From JAJPIG01 sp035531675 (GTDB lineage: Bacteria; Desulfobacterota; Binatia; Binatales; Binataceae): a DNA stretch of 64,000 nucleotides. Positions within the stretch are counted from its first letter, which is position 1. Each line of letters opens with the position of its first letter. A program made the translations under genes and the position numbers. Below are positions 34,920-43,504 of this stretch, piece by piece. The notes under the pieces are model-generated. The model had not been told where the DNA came from and ran no database searches. It was given only the letters and a program-made list of their open reading frames with translations. The DNA lies in the NCBI GenBank assembly GCA_035531675.1, contig DATKSL010000022.1, forward strand, positions 1 to 64,000, read 5' to 3'.

Positions 34920-35420
34920 GTGGCCGCCCGCGAACATCATCATCGCCATGACCGGTCCGAGCTCCGGATCGGGATTATCACGCTGAGCGACAGCCGCACT
35001 GCCGAAACCGACGACAGCGGCAAGCTGATTCGTGAACTGGCCGAGCGCGCCGGCCATCGGGTGGTGCACTATGAGATCGCTCCCGATACGCCGGAGCTGA
35101 TCGAGCAGGCAGTGGCGGGCAGTCTGGCGCGGGTCGATGCGTTGATCCTGAACGGCGGCACCGGCATCGCACCGCGCGATTCGACCATCGAAGTCGTGCG
35201 CCGGATGATGGGCAAGGAATTGGACGGTTTCGGCGAATTGTTCCGGATGCTTTCCTATCAGGAAATCGGCCCGGCGGCGTTCCTGAGCCGGGCGCTGGCC
35301 GGCGTCGTGCAGGGCAAAATCGTGGTAGCATTGCCGGGATCGCCGGCCGCCTGCCGGTTGGCGATGGAAAAGCTGCTGTTGCCGGAACTCGGTCATATGG
35401 CGCATCTTCTCGGTCTATGA
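34920..35420 (+). CDS. moaB: MoaB/MogA molybdopterin adenylyltransferase family protein
   Basis: 166 residues from a GTG at 34920; no ATG is available nearby in frame. The family marks are RIGIITLSDSRTAETDDSGK, NGGTGIAPRDSTIEVV (the GGTG loop), ELFRMLSYQEIG and VALPGSPAACRLAME. These enzymes bind molybdopterin and adenylate it before molybdenum insertion. The next gene overlaps the stop (ATGA) and encodes the molybdopterin synthase. The molybdopterin protein at 24903 is a possible client. Confidence 0.9.
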   Translation: MAAREHHHRHDRSELRIGIITLSDSRTAETDDSGKLIRELAERAGHRVVHYEIAPDTPELIEQAVAGSLARVDALILNGGTGIAPRDSTIEVVRRMMGKELDGFGELFRMLSYQEIGPAAFLSRALAGVVQGKIVVALPGSPAACRLAMEKLLLPELGHMAHLLGL

Positions 35421-36127
35421 AGCGCGTGACGATCAAGCTGTTTGCGACCCTGCGCGAGCGCGCCCGCACCGGCGAACTGGAGCGCGAGTTTCCGGAGGGC
35501 GTCACGGTCGGCGAAATCTGGCGCGGCCTGGTGGCTGAATTCCCGGCGCTCGGCGGCCATCACGACAGCGTCGCGTTCGCGGTCAATCAAGAGTACGTCG
35601 AGGACGATTACCGGCCGCGGGCCGGCGACGAAGTGGCGTTCATCCCGCCGGTCAGCGGCGGCAGCGAGCCGGCCTGGGTCGGGCCGGTCAAGATCGTCAG
35701 GGACAAGATCGATCTCGAGGAGTTGCAGCGGGCGGTTGCCGATCCGCGCTCGGGCGCGACCGCGACCTTCGCCGGCACCACGCGCAACGAAAATGCCGGC
35801 CGGCGCGTGACGCGGCTGGAGTACGAGGCCTACGAGCCGATGGCGCTCAGCGAGATGCGCAAGATCGCTGTCGCGGCGGGCGAGCGCTTCGGGATCGTGC
35901 GGATCGCGATCACTCATCGCATCGGCCGGGTCGATATCGGCGAGACTTCGGTCGCGATCGCGGTCGCGGCGGCCCATCGCGGCGAGGCTTTCGACGCCTG
36001 CCGCTTCGCCATCGATCGTATCAAGGAGATCGTTCCGATCTGGAAGAAGGAATATTTCGAGGGCGGCGAGCTGTGGGTGGGATGCCAGACCTCGCATCCC
36101 CCGCATCCGCATGCACATACTGATTAG
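35417..36127 (+). CDS. moaX: MoaD-MoaE fusion (molybdopterin synthase, MoaX-like)
   Basis: 236 residues overlapping the moaB stop by 4 bases. Residues 1-82 are MoaD, ending in the Gly-Gly pair G81-G82 (FIPPVSGG) that must be thiocarboxylated on a free C-terminus. Residues about 88-236 are MoaE (ATFAGTTRNENAG, LEYEAYEPMA, THRIGRVDIGE, VPIWKKE with the catalytic Lys). The fusion buries the Gly-Gly, so proteolytic release is needed, as reported for the mycobacterial MoaX fusion. It makes molybdopterin from precursor Z. Confidence 0.9.
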   Translation: MKRVTIKLFATLRERARTGELEREFPEGVTVGEIWRGLVAEFPALGGHHDSVAFAVNQEYVEDDYRPRAGDEVAFIPPVSGGSEPAWVGPVKIVRDKIDLEELQRAVADPRSGATATFAGTTRNENAGRRVTRLEYEAYEPMALSEMRKIAVAAGERFGIVRIAITHRIGRVDIGETSVAIAVAAAHRGEAFDACRFAIDRIKEIVPIWKKEYFEGGELWVGCQTSHPPHPHAHTD

Positions 36128-36134
36128 GGCCACG

Positions 36135-36161
36135 TTGACCCATTGGCAGCTATCGGATAAT
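36135..36161 (+). promoter_or_regulatory. Promoter of ispH, near-leaderless
   Basis: TTGACC at 36135-36140 and GATAAT at 36156-36161 with a short 15-base spacer. The -10 ends 10 bases before the ATG at 36172, the same distance as at moaB, and no ribosome site lies between. Confidence 0.45.
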
Positions 36162-36171
36162 CAACCCATCG

Positions 36172-37116
36172 ATGTCCACCGCTCCTGAACATAGTGTCGA
36201 ACGCATCATTCTGGCCGAGCCGCGCGGCTTTTGCGCCGGAGTCGACCGCGCCGTCGAGGCGGTGCGCGAAGCGCTGCGCAGCTTCGGCCGCCCGCTCTAC
36301 GTGCGCCATCAGATCGTGCATAACCGCTTCGTGCTCGAACGGCTGGAGACCGAGGGCGCGATCTTCGTCGAAAGCCTCGACGAAGTGCCCGAGGGTCAGC
36401 GTGTGATCTTCAGCGCTCACGGCGTCGCGCCCAGCGAATGGGAGCGTGCGGCGCAGCGCGAGTTGAGAGTCATCGACGCCACCTGTCCGCTGGTCACCAA
36501 GGTGCATCTCGAAGTCGCGCGTTACGCCGAGGAGGGCCGCACCGTCATCCTGGTCGGTCACGCCGGCCATGAGGAGGTCAAGGGCACGCTGGGGGTGGCG
36601 CCCGGGCGGGTGCTGCTGGTCGCCAGCGTGGCCGAGGCCGAGCGCGCGGCGGTGCCGGATTGCGAACGGGTCGCGGCGGTGACGCAGACCACGCTCAGCG
36701 TCGATGACACGCGCGAAATCATGGAGACGCTCAAGCGCCGCTTCCCGGCGCTGCGGGTGCCCAAGACCGACGATATCTGTTACGCGACCCAGAATCGGCA
36801 GAACGCGGTCAAGGAACTGGTCAAGGCGAGCGACGCGATCCTGGTGGTCGGCTCCAAGCAAAGTTCCAACGCCAACCGGCTGGTCGAGGTGGCGCGCACG
36901 CGCGGTGGCCGCGCCTACCTGGTCGATTCGATCGCCGACGTCGAGCCCGCGATGGTCGCCGGGGTGCGCGCCTTGGGCGTCACCGCCAGCGCTTCATCGC
37001 CGGAATGGCTGGTCGAGGAGATTATCGGCACCTTCGCGCGCGATGGCGCGGTCGTCGAGCTGCTGAGCGTGGCCAAAGAGCGCGTCCATTTTCCACTTCC
37101 CGCCCCCGCCAATTAG
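36172..37116 (+). CDS. ispH: 4-hydroxy-3-methylbut-2-enyl diphosphate reductase
   Basis: 314 residues. The three [4Fe-4S] cysteines are C21 (PRGFCAGVDRAVE), C105 (DATCPLVTKVH) and C203 (DDICYATQNRQ). EEVKGTLG and the C-terminal TASASSPEWLVEEII are also typical. IspH makes IPP and DMAPP in the last step of the MEP pathway in the cytoplasm, so isoprenoids here come from the non-mevalonate route. It is preceded by its own promoter and followed by a deoxynucleoside kinase gene 38 bases on. Confidence 0.95.
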   Translation: MSTAPEHSVERIILAEPRGFCAGVDRAVEAVREALRSFGRPLYVRHQIVHNRFVLERLETEGAIFVESLDEVPEGQRVIFSAHGVAPSEWERAAQRELRVIDATCPLVTKVHLEVARYAEEGRTVILVGHAGHEEVKGTLGVAPGRVLLVASVAEAERAAVPDCERVAAVTQTTLSVDDTREIMETLKRRFPALRVPKTDDICYATQNRQNAVKELVKASDAILVVGSKQSSNANRLVEVARTRGGRAYLVDSIADVEPAMVAGVRALGVTASASSPEWLVEEIIGTFARDGAVVELLSVAKERVHFPLPAPAN

Positions 37117-37154
37117 CCCCCTCGGACGGCCGAGGTTGAAAGCCGTCTAAGCGG

Positions 37155-37832
37155 GTGGCCGATCAAACAGCGACGGGCCCGAGCGGGCGTCAGCACGGCT
37201 ATATCGCGGTCGAGGGGCCGATCGGCGTCGGCAAGACCTCGCTGGCGCGGATGCTCGCGGAAAAGCTTGGCGCCCGCCTGGTGCTCGATGAATCCGGCGC
37301 CAATCCGTTCGTGGCGCGCTTTTACGAAGATCCCGACAAGTACGCTTTCCCCGCCCAGCTTTACTTCATGCTCATCCGCTATCGGCAGCAACGCGAACTG
37401 GTGCAGCAGGAGCTGTTCAAGCAATCGACGGTCTCCGACTATCTGTTCAGCAAGGATCGAATTTTCGCCACCCTCAACCTGTCGCCCGACGAGCTGGTGC
37501 TCTACGACCAGGTCTATCGGCTGCTGGACTCGCAGATGGCGAAGCCGGACCTGGTGGTCTACATGTGGGCGCGCGCCGAAGTTCTGATCGACCGGCTGCG
37601 CAAGCGCAATCGCGATTTCGAGCGCCATATCAGTATCGAATACCTGGAACGGGTCTCGGCCGCCTATCGCGATTTCTTCTTCTATTATGAAGAGACGCCG
37701 CTGCTGATGGTCGATACTTCCGCGATGGATTTCGTCGCGCATCCCGAAGACCTCGAGGAGTTGATGCGCGAGATCGGCCGCACCCGTACCGGCGTCCAGC
37801 ATTACGTGCCGCGCTTGCGCCCCGGACGGTGA
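37155..37832 (+). CDS. Deoxynucleoside kinase family protein
   Basis: 225 residues from a GTG at 37155. The P-loop is GPIGVGKTSLARML, followed by E/D residues of the lid and substrate site (DESGANPFVARFYED), the ERS-type turn DRIFATLN, and the LID-like arginines RLRKRNRDFERHISIEYLERV. It phosphorylates deoxynucleosides such as dA or dG for nucleotide salvage. The substrate preference cannot be read with confidence. The sigma factor gene begins 20 bases later. Confidence 0.85.
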   Translation: MADQTATGPSGRQHGYIAVEGPIGVGKTSLARMLAEKLGARLVLDESGANPFVARFYEDPDKYAFPAQLYFMLIRYRQQRELVQQELFKQSTVSDYLFSKDRIFATLNLSPDELVLYDQVYRLLDSQMAKPDLVVYMWARAEVLIDRLRKRNRDFERHISIEYLERVSAAYRDFFFYYEETPLLMVDTSAMDFVAHPEDLEELMREIGRTRTGVQHYVPRLRPGR

Positions 37833-37851
37833 CGGCCCGCATATCTGTGGT

Positions 37852-38763
37852 ATGGCCGCGGCGGAGACATCGGCCCAGTTCATCGAGCGTTACGGCGCGG
37901 CGCTGGCCCAGGTCTACGGTCGCAGTCGCGCCGATTCCTATCGGGTCGATCCGGAGACGCTGGCCGAGGCGCTCTATCGCGGGGCCTGCTCGCTGCCCGA
38001 CGCCGGCATCGACGCGGTCGGGCGCTATCTCGCGAGCGTGTACGCCGAAGAGCTGGCGCTGGCCTGCGCACTGATCGCCGGCGATGGCGCGGCATGGGAC
38101 GAGTTCATCACCCGTTATCGGCCGATTCTGTACGGCGCGGCGCGTGCGATCGCGCACGATGAGCCGCGCGCCCGTGAGCTGGCCGATTCGCTATGGGCCG
38201 AACTCTACGGGATTCGCACCGACGCGGGCGCTCGCCGCCCGCTGCTTGCTTACTTTCACGGCCGCAGCTCGATCCGGACCTGGCTCCATGCCGTGCTCGC
38301 CCGTCGCTATATCGATATGCTGCGCGGTCAGCGGCGTGAGGAGCCGTTGGAGAACGTCGATCCGCGCGAGCTCGCGGTCGAGCCCGATCCGCCGAATCCG
38401 GAACAATCGCGCTATCTCAGCTTGATCGGCCGCGCACTGAACGACGCGCTGGGCGCGCTCAAGCCGCGCGACCGGCTGCGGCTCGCCTATCATTACGGCG
38501 ACGGACTGACGCTCAAGGAGATCGGCGCGCTGATGGACGAGCGCGAATGGACGGTCTCGCGCCGCCTCAAGCGCAGCCGCGAGTCGATGCGCAAGCAGGT
38601 CGAGCGGACGCTGCGCGCGGCCGGTCTGGGTTCCGAACAGATCCGCCAGTGCTACGATTATGCGCTGGAGGGATGGTCGTTCGAGCTCAAGAGCGGCGCA
38701 CCCGTCGCGCCGGCGGCGATGCAACAAAAGCCGGGCAGTGCGTTCAAAAGGATGAGGGAGTAA
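37852..38763 (+). CDS. ECF-like sigma-70 family RNA polymerase sigma factor
   Basis: 303 residues. An N-terminal extension of about 80 residues comes before region 2 (AWDEFITRYRPILYGAAR, then SIRTWLHAVLARRYIDMLR, the region 2.4-like helix). Region 4 is RDRLRLAYHYGDGLTLKEIGALMDERE followed by TVSRRLKRSRESMRKQVE. The protein therefore is longer than plain ECF sigma factors, with an additional C-terminal tail of about 45 residues. The next gene, 7 bases downstream, encodes a zinc-finger anti-sigma protein. Confidence 0.82.
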   Translation: MAAAETSAQFIERYGAALAQVYGRSRADSYRVDPETLAEALYRGACSLPDAGIDAVGRYLASVYAEELALACALIAGDGAAWDEFITRYRPILYGAARAIAHDEPRARELADSLWAELYGIRTDAGARRPLLAYFHGRSSIRTWLHAVLARRYIDMLRGQRREEPLENVDPRELAVEPDPPNPEQSRYLSLIGRALNDALGALKPRDRLRLAYHYGDGLTLKEIGALMDEREWTVSRRLKRSRESMRKQVERTLRAAGLGSEQIRQCYDYALEGWSFELKSGAPVAPAAMQQKPGSAFKRMRE

Positions 38764-38769
38764 ACGGAT

Positions 38770-39831
38770 TTGGCGCCCATCGACGGCATCGATGACCGTT
38801 TCGCAGCGTTGCTCGCCGAGCGTCTGCGCGCGCGCGCTGGCGAGCCGCGCGAACAGTGCCCCGAGGTGGCGCTAATCGCGGCCTACTGCGAGCGCTCGCT
38901 GCCACGCGACGAGCGCGACGCCGTCGAGCGCCATCTCGCCGGATGCGCTCCGTGTCGGGCCGAACTGAGCGCGATCGCACGCGCTGCAGGCGAGCTTGAA
39001 GCGGCGCGCGCCACGGAGCCGCGGCTCAGGCGATGGTGGTCGAGCACGCCGGTGGGATTGGCGGTGGCGGGCAGTATCGCCGTCATCGTGGCGATTGGGC
39101 TGGGGCGCGATTACTACCATCAGGAAGCGTCGGAACCAGCGCGTCCCCCGATGATGCGCATGGCCGCCAACAGCCCACCTGCGGTTGCTGATCAAGCCGC
39201 GCAGCTCGCCGCCAAGCGCATCGCGCCCGCTAACGAACTGAACATGAGCAAGCGAGCGGAAGCGCCCGTCATCTCCGGCGGCGCAGCTACGGGGATGATG
39301 GCCCACGAGGCAGCCCGTCCGGCGCCGGCCGCGCCATCGCCACCAGCGAACGTGCTGCAGGCGCCGCAGCGGTCGCAGGAAATCGCCGGCGCGCCCGCGG
39401 GACCATCGGCGCAGGCGATGTCAGGTGCTGCTGCCGGCAGCGCGACCAGCAGCGCGAGCGTCCCGACCTTCGCCAAGCCCTGGCGGCATAGCACCGTGAC
39501 CTCGGCCGACGGTTCAGTACGCTGGGAGTTTGGCACCGGAGGGATTATCGAGCGGCTTCTTAACGGCGGTTTGAAAACGACGCACGTGCCGGGTATCACG
39601 GTCGAGTTGCTGGCCGGCTCCGCGCCGTCATCCTCGGTATGCTGGATCGTCGGCCGCGCCGGCACGGTGCTGCGTACCATCGACGGCCTGCACTGGGAAA
39701 AAGTCAACTCGCCGACTTCCGCCGACCTGGTCTCGGTCAGCGCGCAGAGCGCCGCCGCCGCCGTGGTTGCCGATCGTGATTCGCATCGTTATGCCACGCT
39801 CGATGGCGGCCAGAGCTGGCAAGCGCAGTAA
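38770..39831 (+). CDS. Anti-sigma factor with zf-HC2 motif and Ycf48-like C-terminal domain
   Basis: 353 residues from a TTG at 38770 with GGGAG upstream. The N-terminal zinc site is HLAGCAPCRAEL with an upstream Cys (AAYCERSL), as in ZAS anti-sigma proteins. One membrane helix follows (TPVGLAVAGSIAVIVAIGLG, about residues 94-113), then a long Ala/Pro-rich linker. The last 115 residues carry two Ycf48-like/BNR-type beta-propeller repeats (SVCWIVGRAGTVLRTIDG with LHWEKV, and a second with TLDGGQSWQAQ). So it binds the sigma factor inside and exposes a sensor domain outside. This combination is uncommon and is discussed as a finding. Confidence 0.8.
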   Translation: MAPIDGIDDRFAALLAERLRARAGEPREQCPEVALIAAYCERSLPRDERDAVERHLAGCAPCRAELSAIARAAGELEAARATEPRLRRWWSSTPVGLAVAGSIAVIVAIGLGRDYYHQEASEPARPPMMRMAANSPPAVADQAAQLAAKRIAPANELNMSKRAEAPVISGGAATGMMAHEAARPAPAAPSPPANVLQAPQRSQEIAGAPAGPSAQAMSGAAAGSATSSASVPTFAKPWRHSTVTSADGSVRWEFGTGGIIERLLNGGLKTTHVPGITVELLAGSAPSSSVCWIVGRAGTVLRTIDGLHWEKVNSPTSADLVSVSAQSAAAAVVADRDSHRYATLDGGQSWQAQ

Positions 39832-39904
39832 TTCGTCTCCATAGCCGCCCCTCAAAAAAATCTGCAAGTAACCGTCCCCGCCGCGTTCAAAGAGACGAGG
39901 CCGG

Positions 39905-40921
39905 GTGACGATGACTCCAGGTGCGGCGCGATCGACATCCTATCGGCGTAAGCTCTGGCCGCTCCAGGTGCCCGGCGACCCGCGGCTCGCGCAGTTGGTC
40001 GTACTCGGGACGATTCTCGCGTTAGGGGCGGGGCTGTATGATTTCGCACTCGATCCGCGCCAGATTCTGCTGACCTTTGCATCCGCCCTGATCGTTCAGG
40101 CGGCGACCGATCGGCTCGCCGGCCGCGAACACATCAACTACAAGAGCGCGCTTATCACCGCGCTCGGCATCGCGCTGCTGCTCCGCGCCGACACGCTGTG
40201 GGCCCATCCGCTCGCCGCCGCCGCCGCGATCGCTTCGAAGTCGCTGTTCCGCGCGCGCGGCAAGCATCTGTTCAACCCGTCCTGCTTTGGCGTGATCTTC
40301 GCGCTGGTCGCGCTGCCGGGCGTGTGGGCCTCGCCGGGGCAGTGGGGCGACGGCCCGCTGCTGGCCGGATGGATCGCGGTGGCGGGCACGATAATCGTGT
40401 CGCGCGCCTCGTGCAGCGATACCAGCGTCGGCTTCGTGCTGTGCTATGGCGGGGCGACGCTGGCGCGCGTGCTGTGGCTCGGTCAGCGCTTGGCCGTCCT
40501 GATCCATCGGATGGCGAGCGGGTCGCTGCTGCTGTTCGCCTTTTTCATGATTTCCGATCCGCGCACCTCGCCCGACGATTGGCGCGGCCGCCTGGCCCAT
40601 TGCGCGACCGTCGCCGCGCTCGCATTCGTGCTCGGCTCTCATTTTTACGTCACCAACTCGCTGGTATGGGCGCTGTTCATTGCGGCTCCGGCCGTTGCGG
40701 TCTGGGACGCGATTTTTCCCGCGCCGCGATTCCAGTGGGAAGCGAAAGGAGAAAGCGATGATCTCGGAATTGAAACGTATCCTGATGGCGGCGCTGGCGA
40801 TGACCCTGCTTGGCGCGCTCGCCTCGCCCCTCCCGGCGCGCGCGTTCTGCGGATTTTACGTGGGCAAGGCGAACGGCACGCTGCACAACCGCACGTCGAA
40901 GGTGGTGCTTGTCCATCATGA
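39905..40921 (+). CDS. RnfD/NqrB-like (NQR2 family) membrane protein
   Basis: 338 residues from the GTG at 39905; the ATG two codons later is equally possible. It has about eight to nine membrane helices and the family motif RARGKHLFNPSCFGVIF (116-132). A GGAT segment at 182-185 may be the flavinylation-type motif (the usual form is SGAT), so FMN attachment at T185 is possible. Neighbouring Rnf or Nqr subunits are absent. The last 54 residues are hydrophilic and overlap the start of the DUF2330 gene by 164 bases in another frame, so the true C-terminus may be earlier. Confidence 0.78.
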   Translation: MTMTPGAARSTSYRRKLWPLQVPGDPRLAQLVVLGTILALGAGLYDFALDPRQILLTFASALIVQAATDRLAGREHINYKSALITALGIALLLRADTLWAHPLAAAAAIASKSLFRARGKHLFNPSCFGVIFALVALPGVWASPGQWGDGPLLAGWIAVAGTIIVSRASCSDTSVGFVLCYGGATLARVLWLGQRLAVLIHRMASGSLLLFAFFMISDPRTSPDDWRGRLAHCATVAALAFVLGSHFYVTNSLVWALFIAAPAVAVWDAIFPAPRFQWEAKGESDDLGIETYPDGGAGDDPAWRARLAPPGARVLRILRGQGERHAAQPHVEGGACPS

Positions 40922-42146
40922 GGACAAGACCGTCATCAGCATCATGAGCGATTACCAGGGCGACCTCGCGCAGTTCGCGATGGTGGTGCCGGTGCCGGTG
41001 GTCCTGCAACGCGGCCAGATCCATATCGGCGATGCCGCCGTAATCAGGCATCTCGAGGATTACAGCGCGCCGCGCCTGGTCGAATACGACGACCCGAATC
41101 CGTGCCAGATGTACTATCCGCGCGCGATGACTGGTCCTGCCGCGGGCGCCCTAACAGCACAAAATGCCGCCAAGGCGACCGACTCGGCCAGGGCGCTGGG
41201 AGTGAAGATCGAAGCGCAGTACACGGTCGGCGAGTATGACATCGTGATTCTTTCGGCGCTGCAATCCGACGGGCTCCAGACCTGGCTGACCGAAAACGGC
41301 TACCGGATTCCGCCCGGCGCCGGCGCCGCGCTGGCGCCCTATATCCGCGACGGCATGAAATTCTTCGTCGCCAGGGTGAACCTGAAAGAGCAGGCAAAGA
41401 CCGGACTCGATTACCTGCGCCCGATCCAGTTCGCCTTCGAATCGCCGAAATTCATGCTGCCGATCAGGCTCGGAATGGTAAACGCGGCGGGGCCGCAGGA
41501 TTTAGTCATCTACCTGTTGACCGAGAACGGCCGGGTCGAGACCACCGACTACCGGACGATCGAGATGCCGACCGGCACCGACGTGCCGCAGTTCGTGCGC
41601 GACGACTTTGCAAAAACCTACCAGGCGATTTTCGACCGCCAGGTGAAGCTCAACCAGATGCGCGGGGTCTTCACGGAATACGTCTGGAACATGAACTGGT
41701 GCGATCCCTGCGCCGCGCCGCCGCTCAGCCACGATGAACTGCGCGAGCTCGGGGTGTTCTGGCTCGACAATCGAAATTCTCCCATCAGTGGCGGGCCGCA
41801 GCCGATGTACCGGCGGCAGATGTTTATCGCGGCGCCCGCGGGGGTAATACTCACGCGGCTCCACGTCCGCTACTCCGCCGCGACCTTTCCAGAGGATCTC
41901 TCGTTCCAGGAGACCGGCGATAGCAACAACTTCCAGGTTCGCTACGTGCTCCATCGGCCGTGGGAGGGATCGCCGCAGCTCTGTCCAGCGGCGGCCAGCT
42001 ACTTCCGCGAGCTCGACGGTCGGCGCGCCACCGAAGCGCGCAACCTGGCCGATCTCACCGGCTGGGAGCTGGCGGATATAAGCCGTCGGATGGGTATCAG
42101 CTCGGTTACCCCGCCATCGCCATGGTGGCAGAATCTCTGGCATTGA
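40758..42146 (+). CDS. DUF2330 family exported protein
   Basis: 462 residues from the ATG at 40758, with AAAGGAGAAAG upstream; this start lies inside the 3' end of the RnfD-like gene. The N-terminus KRILMAALAMTLLGALASPLPARAFCGFYVGKA is a signal peptide, with the mature protein starting at or near AFCGFYV, the DUF2330 signature. The body has FAMVVPVPVVLQRG, VEYDDPNPC and the C-terminal PWEGSPQLCPAA. DUF2330 proteins are periplasmic or surface proteins of unknown role in diverse bacteria. The packing with the RnfD-like gene suggests they act together. Confidence 0.85.
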   Translation: MISELKRILMAALAMTLLGALASPLPARAFCGFYVGKANGTLHNRTSKVVLVHHEDKTVISIMSDYQGDLAQFAMVVPVPVVLQRGQIHIGDAAVIRHLEDYSAPRLVEYDDPNPCQMYYPRAMTGPAAGALTAQNAAKATDSARALGVKIEAQYTVGEYDIVILSALQSDGLQTWLTENGYRIPPGAGAALAPYIRDGMKFFVARVNLKEQAKTGLDYLRPIQFAFESPKFMLPIRLGMVNAAGPQDLVIYLLTENGRVETTDYRTIEMPTGTDVPQFVRDDFAKTYQAIFDRQVKLNQMRGVFTEYVWNMNWCDPCAAPPLSHDELRELGVFWLDNRNSPISGGPQPMYRRQMFIAAPAGVILTRLHVRYSAATFPEDLSFQETGDSNNFQVRYVLHRPWEGSPQLCPAAASYFRELDGRRATEARNLADLTGWELADISRRMGISSVTPPSPWWQNLWH

Positions 42147-42176
42147 TGGGCGCTAACGCGCTATGTATGGACTTCG

Positions 42177-43088
42177 GTGCACGCCTTTCGTACTTGGCGG
42201 CAGCAATGCGTGAGGGGGTGGAAGCGGCGTTCATGGCTGTTGATGGCCATGATGGGCCTGCCGTTGATGGCTGGCTGTGCGGCGCGCGCCGTTCCCCCGC
42301 CAGTTGCGCGCCCGGCCTGTGGGGTCGCGAATCTCGGTCAGCTCGGTACCAGCTCGATTCCGGTTGCGGTCAGCGATCGCAAGTCGCTGCTGAGCGTCGC
42401 CCAGGCGCTGGATTCGGCGGCGTCGCAGGTCAACCCCGATTCGCAACCGTTCGCCTTCGCAGTTCGCTTCGAGCATCCCTTGCTGGCGCGGAACGGAAAG
42501 GTTCCGGGCTTCGTGATGAAGGGATCGTTCGACGGGCCGTGCGCGGCCAGCGCTTATCTGGCGCTCGGATGGGGCTACGCTCGGGGCGAGAGCGATCGGG
42601 CGTACGCCGCGAACCTGCCGTTCGATCCGCCACGCGATTGTTCCGCCAAGGCAACCGCCGTCCCATCGATCGAAGCGGTTTATACTCCGCCCAGCCCCGA
42701 GCCCGCCGCCGACCATCCTGCGCTGCGCGGCTGGTCGATCGATTTCCCGCAGATCGGTGAGGTGCTGAAGAAGAATCGGGCCTGGTTCCGCGACGGCGTG
42801 GAGGCGCTCGAGGTGACCACCGCGCACCGGCTCCGGCTCGATCGCAGCCGCTCGGTGGGCTGCGTGCGCACGCTTTACGATCGCAGCCGCGGCCATCGGC
42901 GGCTCGACGCGATCGATGACTCACGCCCGGTGATCGAACTTATCGAGGCCGGCCGGCCGTCGAAGCGGGCTAATCTTGCGGGCTACTGCACGGCGGGCCA
43001 TTACCTGGTCCTCGATGCCGCCACGGGCGCGACCGTCGAGCGCGGCCGCTATCGACGTTGCGAATCCTTCGCTGCTGAGCGGATCTAG
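42177..43088 (+). CDS. Putative lipoprotein of unknown function
   Basis: 303 residues. After a basic N-terminus (RGWKRRSWLLMAMMGLPLMAGC) comes a lipobox with the acylated Cys at about residue 34. The mature protein has several Cys (CGVANLG, FDGPCAAS, RDCSAKA, VGCVRTL) and a Tyr/Arg-rich C-terminal half. I recognise no family. It is 30 bases after the DUF2330 gene on the same strand, so it is probably the last gene of the sigma/anti-sigma cluster. Its stop overlaps that of the convergent pterin dehydratase by 2-3 bases. Confidence 0.62.
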   Translation: MHAFRTWRQQCVRGWKRRSWLLMAMMGLPLMAGCAARAVPPPVARPACGVANLGQLGTSSIPVAVSDRKSLLSVAQALDSAASQVNPDSQPFAFAVRFEHPLLARNGKVPGFVMKGSFDGPCAASAYLALGWGYARGESDRAYAANLPFDPPRDCSAKATAVPSIEAVYTPPSPEPAADHPALRGWSIDFPQIGEVLKKNRAWFRDGVEALEVTTAHRLRLDRSRSVGCVRTLYDRSRGHRRLDAIDDSRPVIELIEAGRPSKRANLAGYCTAGHYLVLDAATGATVERGRYRRCESFAAERI

Positions 43089-43378
43089 CCGTTCTCCGTG
43101 GCGAACTCGCGCTCGATTTGAGTGGCCAGCGCGAAATCCTTCTCGGTCACGCCGCCCGCGCTGTGCGTCGAGCACGAAAAGGTCAGGCGCGAATAGTTGA
43201 ACAGGATGTCCGGGTGATGGTCGGCCGCCTCGGCGATCGGCGCGATGCGGTTGATGAATCCAATCGCCGCCATGAAGTCCTTGAAGCGGAACTGTTTGCT
43301 GATGGCACGGTCGCCGTAGGTCCATCCGGCCAGCGCGCCGAGCCGCGCCGAAATTTCCGCTGCGCTGAGCTTCGCCAT
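43085..43378 (-). CDS. phhB: 4a-hydroxytetrahydrobiopterin dehydratase (PCD/PhhB)
   Basis: 97 residues from the ATG at 43378. The active-site segment EAADHHPDILFNYSRL, with the two His followed by Pro, is diagnostic, as are GWTYGDRAISKQFRF before it and VTEKDFALATQIE after it. The enzyme dehydrates the carbinolamine made by phenylalanine hydroxylase and regenerates the pterin cofactor. No hydroxylase gene is near. Confidence 0.9.
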   Translation of the reverse strand: MAKLSAAEISARLGALAGWTYGDRAISKQFRFKDFMAAIGFINRIAPIAEAADHHPDILFNYSRLTFSCSTHSAGGVTEKDFALATQIEREFATENG

Positions 43379-43504
43379 CGTGACCGCCCTCCCGGGAATC
43401 GCGCTTTCCGCTTCCATACTAAGACCCAGGCGGACGATCTTAAAGCGCTGCGATTACGCGTCGCCGGCGCGCTGTGCTATGTCAGAGAGCCAGAGGCAGC
43501 GGCG

